From Nocardioides sp. AX2bis (GTDB lineage: Bacteria > Actinomycetota > Actinomycetes > Propionibacteriales > Nocardioidaceae), in contig NZ_LR733215.1 of NCBI RefSeq assembly GCF_902506435.1, positions 3,345,543 through 3,409,542 on the forward strand: a stretch of DNA of 64,000 nucleotides. The letters run 5' to 3'. Shown in pieces: positions 29,210-37,415 of the stretch. The notes under the pieces are model-generated. The model did not search any database and was not told the origin of the DNA. It saw only the letters and a program-made list of their open reading frames with translations. Positions within the stretch are counted from its first letter, which is position 1; each line of letters starts with the position of its first letter. The translations under genes and the position numbers were made by a program.

Positions 29210-29671
29210 GTGCATCACCCCTCCCGCCTGAGCCTCGCCGCGGTGTCGCTCACCGCCCTGCTCTCCCTGTCCGCGTGCGGCGGCCAGGACGAGCCCTCCG
29301 CCGCGGACCCCGCTGCCTCCGACGGCTCGTCGTCGGAGGCGTCCTCGACGCCGAGCCCGAGCCCGTCGGAGGGCGGTGGCCGCGGAGACACGTCGGCGAC
29401 CCCGGTTCCCGAGGCCGACCTCGCGGTCGAGATCGCCGGCGACGACATCAGCCCCAACGCCGCGGAGCTCGAGGTGGGGGTCGGCGACTCGATCACGGTG
29501 AGCGTGGAGTCGGACCGGGCGGGCGAGCTGCACGTGCACTCGACGCCGGAGCAGTACGTCGAGTTCGAGGCCGGCGAGATGACCCAGGAGCTGACGTTCA
29601 CCACGCCCGGCACGGTCGAGGTCGAGGACCACGACACGGGTGACGTGGTGGCGTTCGTCGACGTCCGCTGA
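29210..29671 (+). CDS. Lipoprotein with cupredoxin-like C-terminal domain
   Basis: 153 aa from the GTG at 29210. Signal peptide with lipobox LSLSACGG (Cys near residue 22), a Ser/Pro/Glu linker, then a beta-rich domain (EIAGDDISPNAAELEVGVGD, RAGELHVHSTPEQYVEFEAG, FTTPGTVEVEDHDTGDVVAF). The domain resembles cupredoxin-fold proteins but key copper ligands (Cys and Met) are absent; a HVH pair remains. Probably extracellular, membrane-tethered; function unknown. Confidence 0.75.
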   Translation: MHHPSRLSLAAVSLTALLSLSACGGQDEPSAADPAASDGSSSEASSTPSPSPSEGGGRGDTSATPVPEADLAVEIAGDDISPNAAELEVGVGDSITVSVESDRAGELHVHSTPEQYVEFEAGEMTQELTFTTPGTVEVEDHDTGDVVAFVDVR

Positions 29672-30212
29672 GTGCCGGTACGCCTGGCCTCCCAGGCCGG
29701 AGCCGCTCGTGGGTGTCGAGGGTGCTGCGTGTGACGGCGTCGTGGCAGGTGGTCTCCGTCGACTCGCGATCTGGTGCCACCTGCTGACACCGGATCACGA
29801 CCTGACCGGCCCCGCGGCGTGCCTGGTCTCGTGACACTCGCTGGCGCTCGCTCCTCGACCGCCGGAGGCGGCGGGGTGGCAGTCGTGAGTGCCGGCGTCG
29901 GTGGTCCGGCCGGTGGGTGGCGCTGGCGATTAGCGGGTCACGGCGATGTACGAGCCCGCCTCAGGGGTGGCTTTGGTCGGGACTTCGGTCCGTAGCGTGG
30001 CAGGTGCGCGGTCACCCTGCCCCGGGTGGTGCACCACTCGCTCCGAGGTGGTCGACGCGTTCGTGGCCTGATTCAGACTCACACCTGCTGGACCAGGCCA
30101 CGATCCCCAGAGTGACGTGCCGGGGGATCCGCGCGGTCCCCGGTGCGCGACTGGAGCGGCGGCTCGTGGACGGCGTACGCGGTGGAGCGTGCGCACGGTG
30201 TGCACCAGGGAG
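29672..30212. other. Gap left of the integrated element
   Basis: 541 bp of chromosomal DNA between the lipoprotein gene and the left attachment repeat. A short GGCCT/AGGCC hairpin at about 29691-29703 may terminate the lipoprotein gene. I see no convincing gene: open frames in this stretch have poor codon use and no ribosome sites. Before insertion this DNA would have lain directly downstream of tRNA-Arg(CCT). Confidence 0.6.
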
Positions 30213-30250
30213 GTGCCCCAGGCAGGAGTCGAACCTGCGACCTTTCGCTT
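30213..30250. repeat. attL, 38-bp copy of the tRNA-Arg 3' half
   Basis: Identical over 38 bp to 45633-45670, starting GTGCCCCAGGCAGGAGTCGA and ending CTTTCGCTT. It encodes T-arm and acceptor 3' strand of tRNA-Arg but no 5' half, so it is the duplicated attachment core and not a functional tRNA. Flanks differ immediately on both sides. Confidence 0.92.
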
Positions 30251-30375
30251 CCCAAAGGCGCATCTCACGGCACATCATCAGAGGTCGTTCTGTACCCAGA
30301 TCTTGGCTGTGTGAGCGGGATTGGCCGCTATCGAGGGTCACCACGCTTCATCCGGGATCGAGGCACTTCAGGCTC

Positions 30376-30395
30376 AAAGTGGGGAGCAAAGTGGG
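30376..30395. repeat. Left-end 20-bp repeat, possible integrase arm site
   Basis: AAAGTGGGGAGCAAAGTGGG recurs near the right end (45565-45584) with one mismatch, in the same orientation. It contains CAAAGTGGG twice, 12 bp apart (first copy starting at 30375). Position between the att core and integrase stop fits an arm-type site. Confidence 0.5.
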
Positions 30396-30408
30396 TCACG
30401 GACCGGCG

Positions 30409-31614
30409 TCAGAGATGGATCGCCAGGTCGGACTTGTCGCCCTCGAAATCTCGTCCGAGGTAGACCCGTGCGGTCATCGCGGGGTCGGAGTGCCCGAGCT
30501 GGTCGGCGATCCGGACGATCGGAACGTTGGCCTCGTGCAGCAGGGTGGCCACGGTGCGTCGGAAGGTGTGCGGTACCGCCCAACCGAAGCCGGCGGCGTC
30601 GAGGACCTCGCGGACAGCATGGTTGCTGTTGGACTGGTCCCACCGTTGCTCGTTGTTCCCGAGGAGAGCCGGTGCGGCGAAGATGAGTCCGTCGGCGCCG
30701 ACCCGCGAGGCACGGGCGTTGAGCCGGGTCTGCAGCCAGTCGGGCAGGTTGACGACGCGGTCGGAGCTGCCGGACTTGGTGCCGCGGATCCGGCAGGCCC
30801 CGGTGGTCGGGTCATAGTCGCTCCAGCGCATTGATCTCGCCTCGTCGATACGGGCGCCGGTGCCTGCGAGGAACGCCACCAGTTCGGCGGTGGTCTCGCG
30901 TCGCCTGACCGATCGCGGGTCCAAGTTCGCCTGCCGGGCCCGTTCGTCGCCGCAGGCAACGACGTGGTCTCGTTCCTCGCGGGTAAACGCCCGGGTTCGA
31001 TCCCGCAGGTCGACGTTCGGGTTCTGCGACTTCGTCGCACGGACCTGACGCATCGCGTTGCTGGTCAGGACGCCGCTGTCGACGGCGAAGTTGAGGATGT
31101 TGGAGATCACGGACCGGGCGAGCTTGGATGCCCCGGTGCCGCGCCGGTCGGCCAGGGTCTGCAGGAAGATGCGGAGCCGCTGGGGGTCGTTGGCTTGCTC
31201 GAGAGTGAGACCGCGCATCGAGGAACTGTCGGCGTCCACATGCCGGTCGAAGCTGCTGGTGTAGTCAGCGATCGAGCGTGGCGCCAGGCCGGAGTCCGCG
31301 CGCGCCGCCTGGGCCAGCCAGACCCGGCCGGCGTTGACGAACGGGGTGGTCCTGCTGATCGTCTGACCGCTTGCCCCTGGTTGCCGCAGTCGCTCGACCA
31401 GCCGGACTTCGCAGCCCTTGATCGCCGCGTGCTTGGTCCGGGCGACCGCCGAGACCTCGCGGCGTACCCCGTCCCAGCCTCGGAAGTAGACACGAGCACG
31501 GTGACGGTCGGCCCGGCGCGGGTTCGGTGCGGTGACCCAGCGCCCGGCATGGAGGACCTGAGGGGTCGTCTCGATCTCCCCGTGCTCACCCAGGCCGAGT
31601 GCCCGCCGGACCAT
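30409..31614 (-). CDS. int: Tyrosine recombinase / site-specific integrase
   Basis: 401 aa; ATG at 31614 is preceded by GGAGG. An N-terminal SAM-like core-binding domain (TPFVNAGRVWLAQAARADSG) precedes the catalytic domain. Catalytic residues: first Arg in GTGARIDEARSMRW, HTFRRT (His-x-x-Arg), LGHSDPAMTARVY with Tyr near residue 385. Its 3' end faces the left att site 160 bp away, the usual arrangement for tRNA-targeting actinobacterial elements (pSAM2-like integrases). Confidence 0.95.
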   Translation of the reverse strand: MVRRALGLGEHGEIETTPQVLHAGRWVTAPNPRRADRHRARVYFRGWDGVRREVSAVARTKHAAIKGCEVRLVERLRQPGASGQTISRTTPFVNAGRVWLAQAARADSGLAPRSIADYTSSFDRHVDADSSSMRGLTLEQANDPQRLRIFLQTLADRRGTGASKLARSVISNILNFAVDSGVLTSNAMRQVRATKSQNPNVDLRDRTRAFTREERDHVVACGDERARQANLDPRSVRRRETTAELVAFLAGTGARIDEARSMRWSDYDPTTGACRIRGTKSGSSDRVVNLPDWLQTRLNARASRVGADGLIFAAPALLGNNEQRWDQSNSNHAVREVLDAAGFGWAVPHTFRRTVATLLHEANVPIVRIADQLGHSDPAMTARVYLGRDFEGDKSDLAIHL

Positions 31615-31706
31615 CGATGCCTCCGTGTTCTGTGGCGTTCCCAGGTCGCAAGTGTGCGTCGACGCACCGACAGGCGCCCCGTCCCTCCTCGATGCCTGTG
31701 GAGGAG

Positions 31707-31919
31707 TCAGCAGGGAGAGACGTAGTGGTCATTCTCGTAGGCGACGACATCGGTGAACCTGTAGGCGACGCGGCTGCCAATCTTGAGATAACCGATGCCT
31801 TCGCCGTGGTGGCGGAGGTTGGCAAGGTGACCGGTGGTGACGCCCCAGCGGTCGGCGAGCTGGGCGGGGGTCAGCAGGGTGCGGTGTCCTGCCTCCTCCG
31901 CAATGACATGTTCGGTCAT
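31707..31919 (-). CDS. xis: Excisionase-like helix-turn-helix protein
   Basis: 70 aa: LLTPAQLADRWGVTTGHLANLRHHGEGIGYLKIGSRVAYRFTD is a MerR/Xis-type winged helix with the typical Y-x-K-I-G-x-x-V-x-Y-R wing. Directly upstream of int and downstream of another small HTH gene, overlapping it by 4 bp (ATGA). Such proteins direct excision and regulate integrase activity. Confidence 0.85.
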   Translation of the reverse strand: MTEHVIAEEAGHRTLLTPAQLADRWGVTTGHLANLRHHGEGIGYLKIGSRVAYRFTDVVAYENDHYVSPC

Positions 31920-32173
31920 GTCGCTTCCGTTCGGTCGGTCTCGGTGCGCCCAGAGGGGTGTTCGGCGGTCATGGCGGCGCGAAGGAATCGGCGGGCTTCG
32001 GCGACGGTGACGTAGAGCCTTCCGCAGCCGTTGAACCGTGCCCAGCGGGGTCCGATGCCGCGCTGGCGCCAGTCGCGGACGGTGCGTTGCGGGGTGTGGA
32101 TGAGGTCGCAGAACTCCTCGAAGGTGAGAAGAGCGTTCTCGTGCCAGTCGTCGGGGATGTGGATCGGGTTCAC
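31916..32173 (-). CDS. Second small HTH (excisionase-like) protein
   Basis: 85 aa: NALLTFEEFCDLIHTPQRTVRDWRQRGIGPRWARFNGCGRLYVTV resembles the same MerR/Xis-type DNA-binding fold with a GP-wing, followed by an Ala/Thr-rich basic tail. Its stop overlaps the next gene. Two tandem excisionase-like proteins suggest one acts in excision and the other as a regulator of the transfer or excision genes. Confidence 0.75.
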   Translation of the reverse strand: MNPIHIPDDWHENALLTFEEFCDLIHTPQRTVRDWRQRGIGPRWARFNGCGRLYVTVAEARRFLRAAMTAEHPSGRTETDRTEAT

Positions 32174-32209
32174 GGTGGTTTCCTTGGTGGGTGGGGTGGT
32201 TCTGATGGG

Positions 32210-32707
32210 TCAGCGGTACGGGCCACGAGGCCCCGGCGCCGGCGAGTGCGGGGCGTCGCGCTCCTCGGGGCGCGGTCGCGATCGGGTGGTCGGCTGGTCG
32301 TAGTCCTCGGGTGGGTTGGCGCGGATGTGCGCGGCCTCGTTGCGCGCGGCATTGAGGTGCCGGTAGGCCTCTCGCAGGGGCTGGTCGAGCGCGTCGAGGT
32401 GCGCCCGTGCGGTGGCAACGGCGACGTCTGGGTCGGTGGTGGACGTCATTCCGTCCATCGACAGCTCCCAGATGGACTGTGACCGGTCGAGCACGAGGGC
32501 GAGCCGTTGAGTCACCTGAGGCAGCGTGGCCACCGTATTCGCGAGGTGGGCCAGAACGACGTCCACGTCGGCCGGCGTCGCGGCGGGGTTGCTGGCCAGC
32601 TGGTGGACGAGACGGATGACGGCGTTGTCAGCATCGGCGGCGCTCTGCGCGAGTGTTGCTCCAGGCTCGTCGGTCGGGCTCCCGCCGTCTCGCTGGGTGG
32701 GGGTCAT
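32210..32707 (-). CDS. Hypothetical mobile-element protein
   Basis: 165 aa, helical middle (ADNAVIRLVHQLASNPAATP, VLAHLANTVATLPQVTQRLA, REAYRHLNAARNEAAHIRAN) with disordered charged ends (RSRPRPEERDAPHSPAPG). It lies between the excisionase genes and the relaxase, where actinobacterial mobilizable elements often carry a small accessory DNA-processing protein. No motif supports a specific function. Confidence 0.7.
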   Translation of the reverse strand: MTPTQRDGGSPTDEPGATLAQSAADADNAVIRLVHQLASNPAATPADVDVVLAHLANTVATLPQVTQRLALVLDRSQSIWELSMDGMTSTTDPDVAVATARAHLDALDQPLREAYRHLNAARNEAAHIRANPPEDYDQPTTRSRPRPEERDAPHSPAPGPRGPYR

Positions 32708-32739
32708 GAGTGTCCTCTCCTGGTCGGCGCGTGGGGGCT

Positions 32740-32762
32740 CTCACCTGACGTAAGGCGGTGAG
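32740..32762 (-). terminator. Weak hairpin after the relaxase
   Basis: CTCACC (32740-32745) pairs with GGTGAG (32757-32762) around an 11-nt loop, with partial GC pairing beyond. It lies 117 bp beyond the relaxase stop on the same strand. Only modest support. Confidence 0.3.
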
Positions 32763-32878
32763 GGGCTCTTGGCGATCACTGACGACGGACTTCTTCGGGT
32801 TCGGTTGGTCACCTAGGACGGCGGTGAGGTGTTCGGCGATCACCCGCGCGGCAGTTCGTCACCGTTCGGTAGTGGTCG

Positions 32879-35536
32879 TCATCTGCCAGGGCCGCGTGAG
32901 GGCCGGCTCGACGGGGTGAACGGGACCTCGACCAGACGGCGGGGCCGGTCCGGGCGGTCGGTGCGCTCGGACGGCATGACACGCGGTCCGTAACGGTCGA
33001 TCGCCTCGAGTGCGGCCTCCCGGGCGTGAGCGGGTCCGAGGTCGGCTCGGTCTCGGCCGAATGTGTCGACCCACTGGGCGCGGGCGTCGTTGACGGACTC
33101 GGCGACGAGGTGGGCGGTGTTGTGGTGGCGGCCGCGGGTCATGGCGACGTAGGCAGAGGCGGCGCCGGTGGTCTCGCTGAGGAGGAAGTGTGCCCGGTCG
33201 ACGGTCTCACCCTGGGCGCCGTGGACGGTGGTGGCGTAGCAGAGCTCGACGTGGGCCTCGGCGTACGCCGCGTGGAGGGTACGGCGGCCGCGGCGGCCCT
33301 CGATGTCGAGGTGGCCGTGCTCCGTGATGCCGGTGACGGTCCACTGGTCGCGGTTGGCGACGTCGAGGTCGCGGTCGTTGCGGCGGGTGCTGACGCGGTC
33401 GCCGACGGCGATACGGGCCCCGGAGCTGGTGGTGAGGTGATCGCCGGTCTCGACGGTGCCGGCGGTGACGCGCCGGTCGCGGACGGCTGCGTTGAGGTCG
33501 GCGACCTGCTCGCGGGTGTCGGCGACGACGAGGTCGCCCGGTGATGCGGCGGCGAGGTCGGTGACGGCAGCGAGGCGTTCGACGTCGGTGGGGTGGATGA
33601 CGATTGCACCGCGCTGGAGGAGCGCGTTGAAGACCTCGTCGGCCCGCTGGCCGGTGCGCATCTGGAGGGTGAGCTCGGCGTAGGCGGGGTCGGCGAACCG
33701 GTGTACGGCGTCGAGCGTCAGCCGGTCGTCCTCGGCCGCCCACCGGCTGGCGTGGTCGAGGACGCCGCCGCGCCCGACGGCAGGGAGCTGATGACGGTCG
33801 CCGACGAACGCGACGCGGGCGCCGGCTTCGTCGGCGATCGTGAGGAGCGCTCGGGCGGTGTCCTGGTCGAGCATGCCGGCCTCGTCGACGAGCAGCAGGT
33901 CGCCCGGGATGAGGCGGGCGAGTCGGTCGGGTGCGGACCGCCCGGAGTCGTCGCGGGACCAGAAGCCGTCGTCGTCCCAGCGGAACCCGTGCTGGTGGGC
34001 CAGCCAGGCGGCCGAGAACGCCGGCGTGGCGAGCTGGTCGGCGGCGACCTGTGCGGCCTTGAGGGTCGGGGTGACCACGACAAGGCGGTGCCGCATCTCG
34101 ATGAGCTCACGTGTCGCGCGGAGCGTGGTGGTCTTGCCGGCGCCGGCGGCTCCCTCGACGACGGTGAGCCGAGCGGTGCCGGCCAGCGCGGCGGCGACCC
34201 GACGTTGGGTGTCGTCGAGCCGGATGCCGGCGACGACGTGTCCGACGGTGGCGGCCCGCCCGGGCCTCAGGCCACGTGCGGCGAGGCGGTCGACGAGGTC
34301 GGCCTCGACGTCGAGCACGGTGCGGGACGTGAAGGCACGAACATGCTCGGGTACGTCGGCGCGGTCGAGCAGCGGTCGGCAGGTGGCGACGGTTCGGGCG
34401 GTGAGGTCCTCGGCGAGCTCACGGCGTACGGCTGGATCGGTCACGACGTCGACGGAGGCGATGATGCGCTCGACCTCGCCGCGGACGTCGGCGGCGTTCC
34501 AGCTCGAGCGCCGGGCGCCGAGCCGGGAGACGACGAGCTGGGTGACGGCGTCGCGGTTGATCCGTGCGATGGCCGCCGGGTGCAACGGGGCCGGCTTCGA
34601 CGGCGCGGCGAACCCGAGGTCGCGCAGCTCGTCGACCCACCGCGCCGCGAGCTGCTCGCCGCTTTGAGGGACGACCTTGTCGGGTCGGGCGTGGGCCCAC
34701 GCGCGTCGGTCCCAGCTGCGGCGCAGCTGAGGCCCCGGCTGCTGGTCCGGGTGCTCGCGGCGCCACTGGGCTTCGTAGCGGTCGACGTTGCGTCCGATCT
34801 GTGCCGCGCGGGCGCTGAACGCGCCGGCGTACGGCGCGAGCTCGCGGACCTCGCCGGTGGCGGGGTCGAGCGTGTAGCCGTGGGCGGCGAGCGTCTTGCG
34901 CAGCTCGGGGTCGCACATGACAGCGGCGTGCCCGATGCCGTTGACGGCCTCGATGGAGTCGACGATGCCGACCGAGTGAAGTCCGCGCCACCGGCCACCG
35001 GCCAGCACGCGCGCGTTGAGCTGGAGGTGCAGGTGACGGTGTGGGTCGCCGGCGCGTGAGGTGTAGTGCCGCACGACCGCGGCCTCGACCTGGTCGACGG
35101 GCACCTGCACCTGTCGGCCACGCGGCCCGACGCGGGTCGTGGCGTGCTCGGCGACCCAGCCGATGATCTCGTGGGCGGCGTGTTCCTGGGCGGCGTCGTA
35201 TGCGTCGGCGACGGCCGGGTGTAGCGACGCCGCGAGCGACCACGTCTTGGGTCCGTTGACGACGACCTCGACGAAGCGCAGCCCGTGCTCGCCGGTGCGC
35301 AGCCGCCCTTTCGGGCGACCGGTCTCGACGTCGTACCCGGCGACCCACTGCTCGTAGCCGTCACCGTCGAGCGTGCCGGCGACGCGGACGGAACCGGCCC
35401 CGGCGACGTACCTGGTGGCGACGCCGGTGCCCTCGGCGAGGTAGTAGTCGTCGACGCGCGACCGGTCGGCCTCGACGTAGGTGCGCGCGGCCGCGGCTGA
35501 GCCGCGGTAGAACTTCACGCCGCCGTGCATCGCCAC
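32879..35536 (-). CDS. MobF/TrwC-type conjugative relaxase
   Basis: 885 aa from the GTG at 35536, preceded by GGGAGG. N-terminal relaxase domain: candidate nucleophile Tyr at 20 and 31-32 (ARTYVEADRS, VDDYYLAEG) and the metal-binding three-His motif HRHLH (His 166/168/170). C-terminal RecD/TraI-like helicase: Walker A EGAAGAGKTTT (about 461-470), DEAGMLD, and VHGAQGETVDR plus YVAMTRGRH motifs. Nicks at oriT and unwinds the transferred strand. Complete length indicates a functional protein. Confidence 0.95.
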   Translation of the reverse strand: MAMHGGVKFYRGSAAAARTYVEADRSRVDDYYLAEGTGVATRYVAGAGSVRVAGTLDGDGYEQWVAGYDVETGRPKGRLRTGEHGLRFVEVVVNGPKTWSLAASLHPAVADAYDAAQEHAAHEIIGWVAEHATTRVGPRGRQVQVPVDQVEAAVVRHYTSRAGDPHRHLHLQLNARVLAGGRWRGLHSVGIVDSIEAVNGIGHAAVMCDPELRKTLAAHGYTLDPATGEVRELAPYAGAFSARAAQIGRNVDRYEAQWRREHPDQQPGPQLRRSWDRRAWAHARPDKVVPQSGEQLAARWVDELRDLGFAAPSKPAPLHPAAIARINRDAVTQLVVSRLGARRSSWNAADVRGEVERIIASVDVVTDPAVRRELAEDLTARTVATCRPLLDRADVPEHVRAFTSRTVLDVEADLVDRLAARGLRPGRAATVGHVVAGIRLDDTQRRVAAALAGTARLTVVEGAAGAGKTTTLRATRELIEMRHRLVVVTPTLKAAQVAADQLATPAFSAAWLAHQHGFRWDDDGFWSRDDSGRSAPDRLARLIPGDLLLVDEAGMLDQDTARALLTIADEAGARVAFVGDRHQLPAVGRGGVLDHASRWAAEDDRLTLDAVHRFADPAYAELTLQMRTGQRADEVFNALLQRGAIVIHPTDVERLAAVTDLAAASPGDLVVADTREQVADLNAAVRDRRVTAGTVETGDHLTTSSGARIAVGDRVSTRRNDRDLDVANRDQWTVTGITEHGHLDIEGRRGRRTLHAAYAEAHVELCYATTVHGAQGETVDRAHFLLSETTGAASAYVAMTRGRHHNTAHLVAESVNDARAQWVDTFGRDRADLGPAHAREAALEAIDRYGPRVMPSERTDRPDRPRRLVEVPFTPSSRPSRGPGR

Positions 35537-35553
35537 GTTCCTCCCCTCGGGGC

Positions 35554-35571
35554 CTCGTCACTACTCGTCAA
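35554..35571. repeat. 18-bp direct repeat, copy 1
   Basis: CTCGTCACTACTCGTCAA matches 35703-35720 at 16 of 18 positions. Each copy contains CGTCA twice. Such iteron-like repeats upstream of a relaxase gene may be binding sites of an oriT accessory protein. Confidence 0.5.
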
Positions 35572-35588
35572 TTAGCATCGAAATGACG

Positions 35589-35618
35589 CTCGGCCCGCCC
35601 CTGGGGGGACGGGCCGAG
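35589..35618. repeat. GC-rich hairpin upstream of relaxase
   Basis: CTCGGCCCG (35589-35597) and CGGGCCGAG (35610-35618) are perfectly complementary over 9 bp, with four further C-G pairs inside and a 3-nt loop. It could be an oriT hairpin or a transcription terminator. Confidence 0.6.
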
Positions 35619-35702
35619 CTGGTGGTTCTACCGAACTTCGTAGCATGCGTGCCGCTCAGTTTTGAAGGCTGATGAGCTGTTCGAGCGGGTGCAGTTCGCG
35701 GA

Positions 35703-35720
35703 CTCGTCACTGGTCGTCAA
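35703..35720. repeat. 18-bp direct repeat, copy 2
   Basis: CTCGTCACTGGTCGTCAA, two mismatches from the copy at 35554-35571. The two copies bracket the GC-rich hairpin. Confidence 0.5.
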
Positions 35721-36004
35721 GCGATCAACTCGCGCGCAAAGATCGCGAACAGAAGCTTGGTTCGCTGAAGCGTCTGGCTAGGCGATTGATCCGCCGGTGG
35801 TGGCTGGTCAAGCAACGGCGTCCGGGCGCTTCCCCGGGTAATCGCCGTCGATCGTGCCGATCCACTCGCGCACCCTTCTCGGGCTCGCAACACTGCACGG
35901 GGGAACTGGCCCCGCATAGCCTCCCCGTCCCGGACGGTCCTCCGGACGGGTCTTCCGGAACGCGCGGCGCCCAGCACGGCCGTTGACCCGGGAGGGATCC
36001 CTTG

Positions 36005-36030
36005 GGGTTCCTCGGGCGGAACCCTATTTT
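36005..36030 (+). terminator. Intrinsic terminator with T-tract
   Basis: GGGTTCC (36005-36011) and GGAACCC (36018-36024) form a 7-bp stem with 6-nt loop, followed by TATTTT. One of the few canonical Rho-independent terminators in the window. It would insulate the sigma factor gene downstream from transcription entering from the left, or end an unseen small transcript from the 35.6-36.0 kb gap. Confidence 0.65.
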
Positions 36031-36332
36031 GGCGAAGGCAGCCTCGGAGGGTTTGCTAGGTTCGTTCAGGTGCGCGTTTGTCCGTCCAGGGTTGACCGAG
36101 GACGTCGACTCCTGCGTGTTCCACCCCCAGGAACAAGGTCAACGCCGCCCGCTCGGCCGACCCCGAAGCGACCGGCCCTTGGATCCAGGCTCCAAGCCTG
36201 CGCCCACCGACCTGCGGGTGGGCCCCACCCGGCTGCCTGTGTCGCCCGCCACCCGCCGCCTGCCGGGACGTGTTCCGGTGCCTATTGCCTCGTTCCTGCG
36301 CCGCCGTGTTGGTTACGGGGCACCATGGGCTG

Positions 36333-36989
36333 GTGAGCACCCTCGAGCCCTTGGACGGCGTCATGTCCTCCATGGAGCTCTCCCCGTCCGGCTTCCCGAC
36401 TCCGGTTCCACCGGGCCCGGTCACCACCGCCGAGCTGGGAGCCCTGCTCAAGCAGGCCGCCCGCGGCGACGACCAGGCCTTCGGCGCCTTCTACGACGCC
36501 ACATCCTCGCGGGCCTTCGGGCTCGCGCTGCGGGTGGTCCGCAACCCGGCCCAGGCCGAGGAGGTCGTCCAGGAGGGCTACCTCGAGGTCTGGCGCACCG
36601 CGACCAGGTTCGACCCCGACCAGGGCAGCGCCATCTCCTGGTTGCTCACTACCGTGCACCATCGTGCGGTGGACCGGGTCCGCTTCGCCGAGGCGGCCAC
36701 ACGTCGCGACGAGAATTACCACCACCAGAACCACACGGTCCCCCACGACTCCACCGCCGACGAGGCTCACGCCTCGTTCGAGGCGCGACGGGTCCGCGGG
36801 GCACTGCGTACGCTGACCCCGATCCAGCGCGAGGCCCTCGAGCTGGCGTACTTCGGTGGCTACACCCACACCGAGGTTGCCGCCATGTTGGACCTACCGA
36901 TCGGGACTGCTAAGTCCCGTATCCGTGACGGTCTTATCCGGTTGCGTGAAGCACTGGAGGCGGGCCGGACGCCAAGAGGTGCAGCCTGA
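36333..36989 (+). CDS. sigK: ECF sigma factor, SigK/ECF19-like
   Basis: 218 aa from the GTG at 36333 (ATG at 36363 is possible). Sigma region 2: DDQAFGAFYDATSSRAFGLA, RNPAQAEEVVQEGYLEVWRT, SWLLTTVHHRAVDRVR. Region 4: TPIQREALELAYFGGYTHTE, then IGTAKSRIRDGLIRLREAL. This is the SigK group, normally cotranscribed with the anti-sigma RskA and controlling antigens or catalase-type stress genes. Here only a 14-residue open frame follows at the expected RskA position. Part of the mobile element. Confidence 0.9.
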   Translation: MSTLEPLDGVMSSMELSPSGFPTPVPPGPVTTAELGALLKQAARGDDQAFGAFYDATSSRAFGLALRVVRNPAQAEEVVQEGYLEVWRTATRFDPDQGSAISWLLTTVHHRAVDRVRFAEAATRRDENYHHQNHTVPHDSTADEAHASFEARRVRGALRTLTPIQREALELAYFGGYTHTEVAAMLDLPIGTAKSRIRDGLIRLREALEAGRTPRGAA

Positions 36990-37033
36990 TGACCGAGCTG
37001 CGCGCGGTCGGACACCGACGTGATCGGCGCTAA
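36989..37033 (+). pseudogene. Possible truncated remnant of an anti-sigma (rskA) start
   Basis: An ATG overlapping the sigma-factor stop by one base (TGATG) opens MTELRAVGHRRDRR and stops at 37033. The position, overlap and opening residues are as expected for an anti-sigma K gene, but nothing after residue 4 resembles one, and no transmembrane protein follows. Inference: the partner was lost or never captured. Confidence 0.4.
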
Positions 37034-37354
37034 TCCTTCCCGCTCGGGGCCGACGGGCCCCTGCTCGGCTCTTGCGCCGCGGTTCGAGGTAGGCGCCACT
37101 TGATCGCAGTGGCGCGCTCCGCGGCCTTGGAGTGAGCGGCCAGGGCCCGCGGCCGGCACTGCGCCTAAGCAGTGGCCAAGGCCCCCACTAGCAACGTACC
37201 TCCGTGGACGACTACAAGCCCCGCCGTGCGGGCCGGTCCCGGTCGACAAGGTGGCCCGCGGTCCCTGAGCGGAACGATGGGCCTGGTCGTCGACGTGACA
37301 TGGGCCCGGCGCGGATACCCGCGATTTCGTGGGGGTGCGGCCGGACGCTGATCG

Positions 37355-37383
37355 TTGCCGATCCCTCACCCGTGAGTTACTTT
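37355..37383 (+). promoter_or_regulatory. Promoter of the OhrR-globin operon
   Basis: -35 TTGCCG (37355-37360) and -10 TACTTT (37378-37383), 17 bp apart. The spacer contains the palindrome CTCACCCGTGAG (37365-37376), well placed for repression by the encoded MarR-family protein. Start codon follows about 25 nt after the predicted start. Confidence 0.6.
37365..37376. promoter_or_regulatory. Palindrome in promoter spacer, candidate operator
   Basis: CTCAC-CC-GTGAG, a perfect inverted repeat with 5-bp arms, lying between -35 and -10. It is not the classical OhrR box, so the assignment to the downstream regulator is inferred from position only. Confidence 0.5.
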
Positions 37384-37415
37384 CGTCACACCGAGGGGCA
37401 CGGGTGGGGGTGAGG

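Larger units (their letters stand above)
35537..36332. other. 796-bp gap upstream of the relaxase, candidate oriT region
   Basis: Holds a pair of 18-bp direct repeats, a GC-rich hairpin, and a terminator-like stem, listed separately. A CTAC/GTAG small hairpin lies near 35628. No coding region is convincing: open frames here have irregular codon usage and no ribosome sites. Relaxase genes of this type are commonly preceded by their origin of transfer, so the nick site probably lies between 35.55 and 35.75 kb. Confidence 0.5.
37034..37415. other. Gap between sigK remnant and the OhrR-like gene
   Basis: 382 bp. The last 60 bp hold the promoter and palindrome of the downstream operon. The rest shows no convincing gene on either strand. 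Confidence 0.5.

Noticed and set aside
30213..30250. tRNA-like sequence read as a second tRNA-Arg
   Set aside because: Only the 3' half (positions 37-73) is present, so it is the att duplication rather than a gene.
36002..36913. Open frame overlapping the start of sigK
   Set aside because: Out of frame with sigK, Arg/Pro/Gly-rich translation, no motif.
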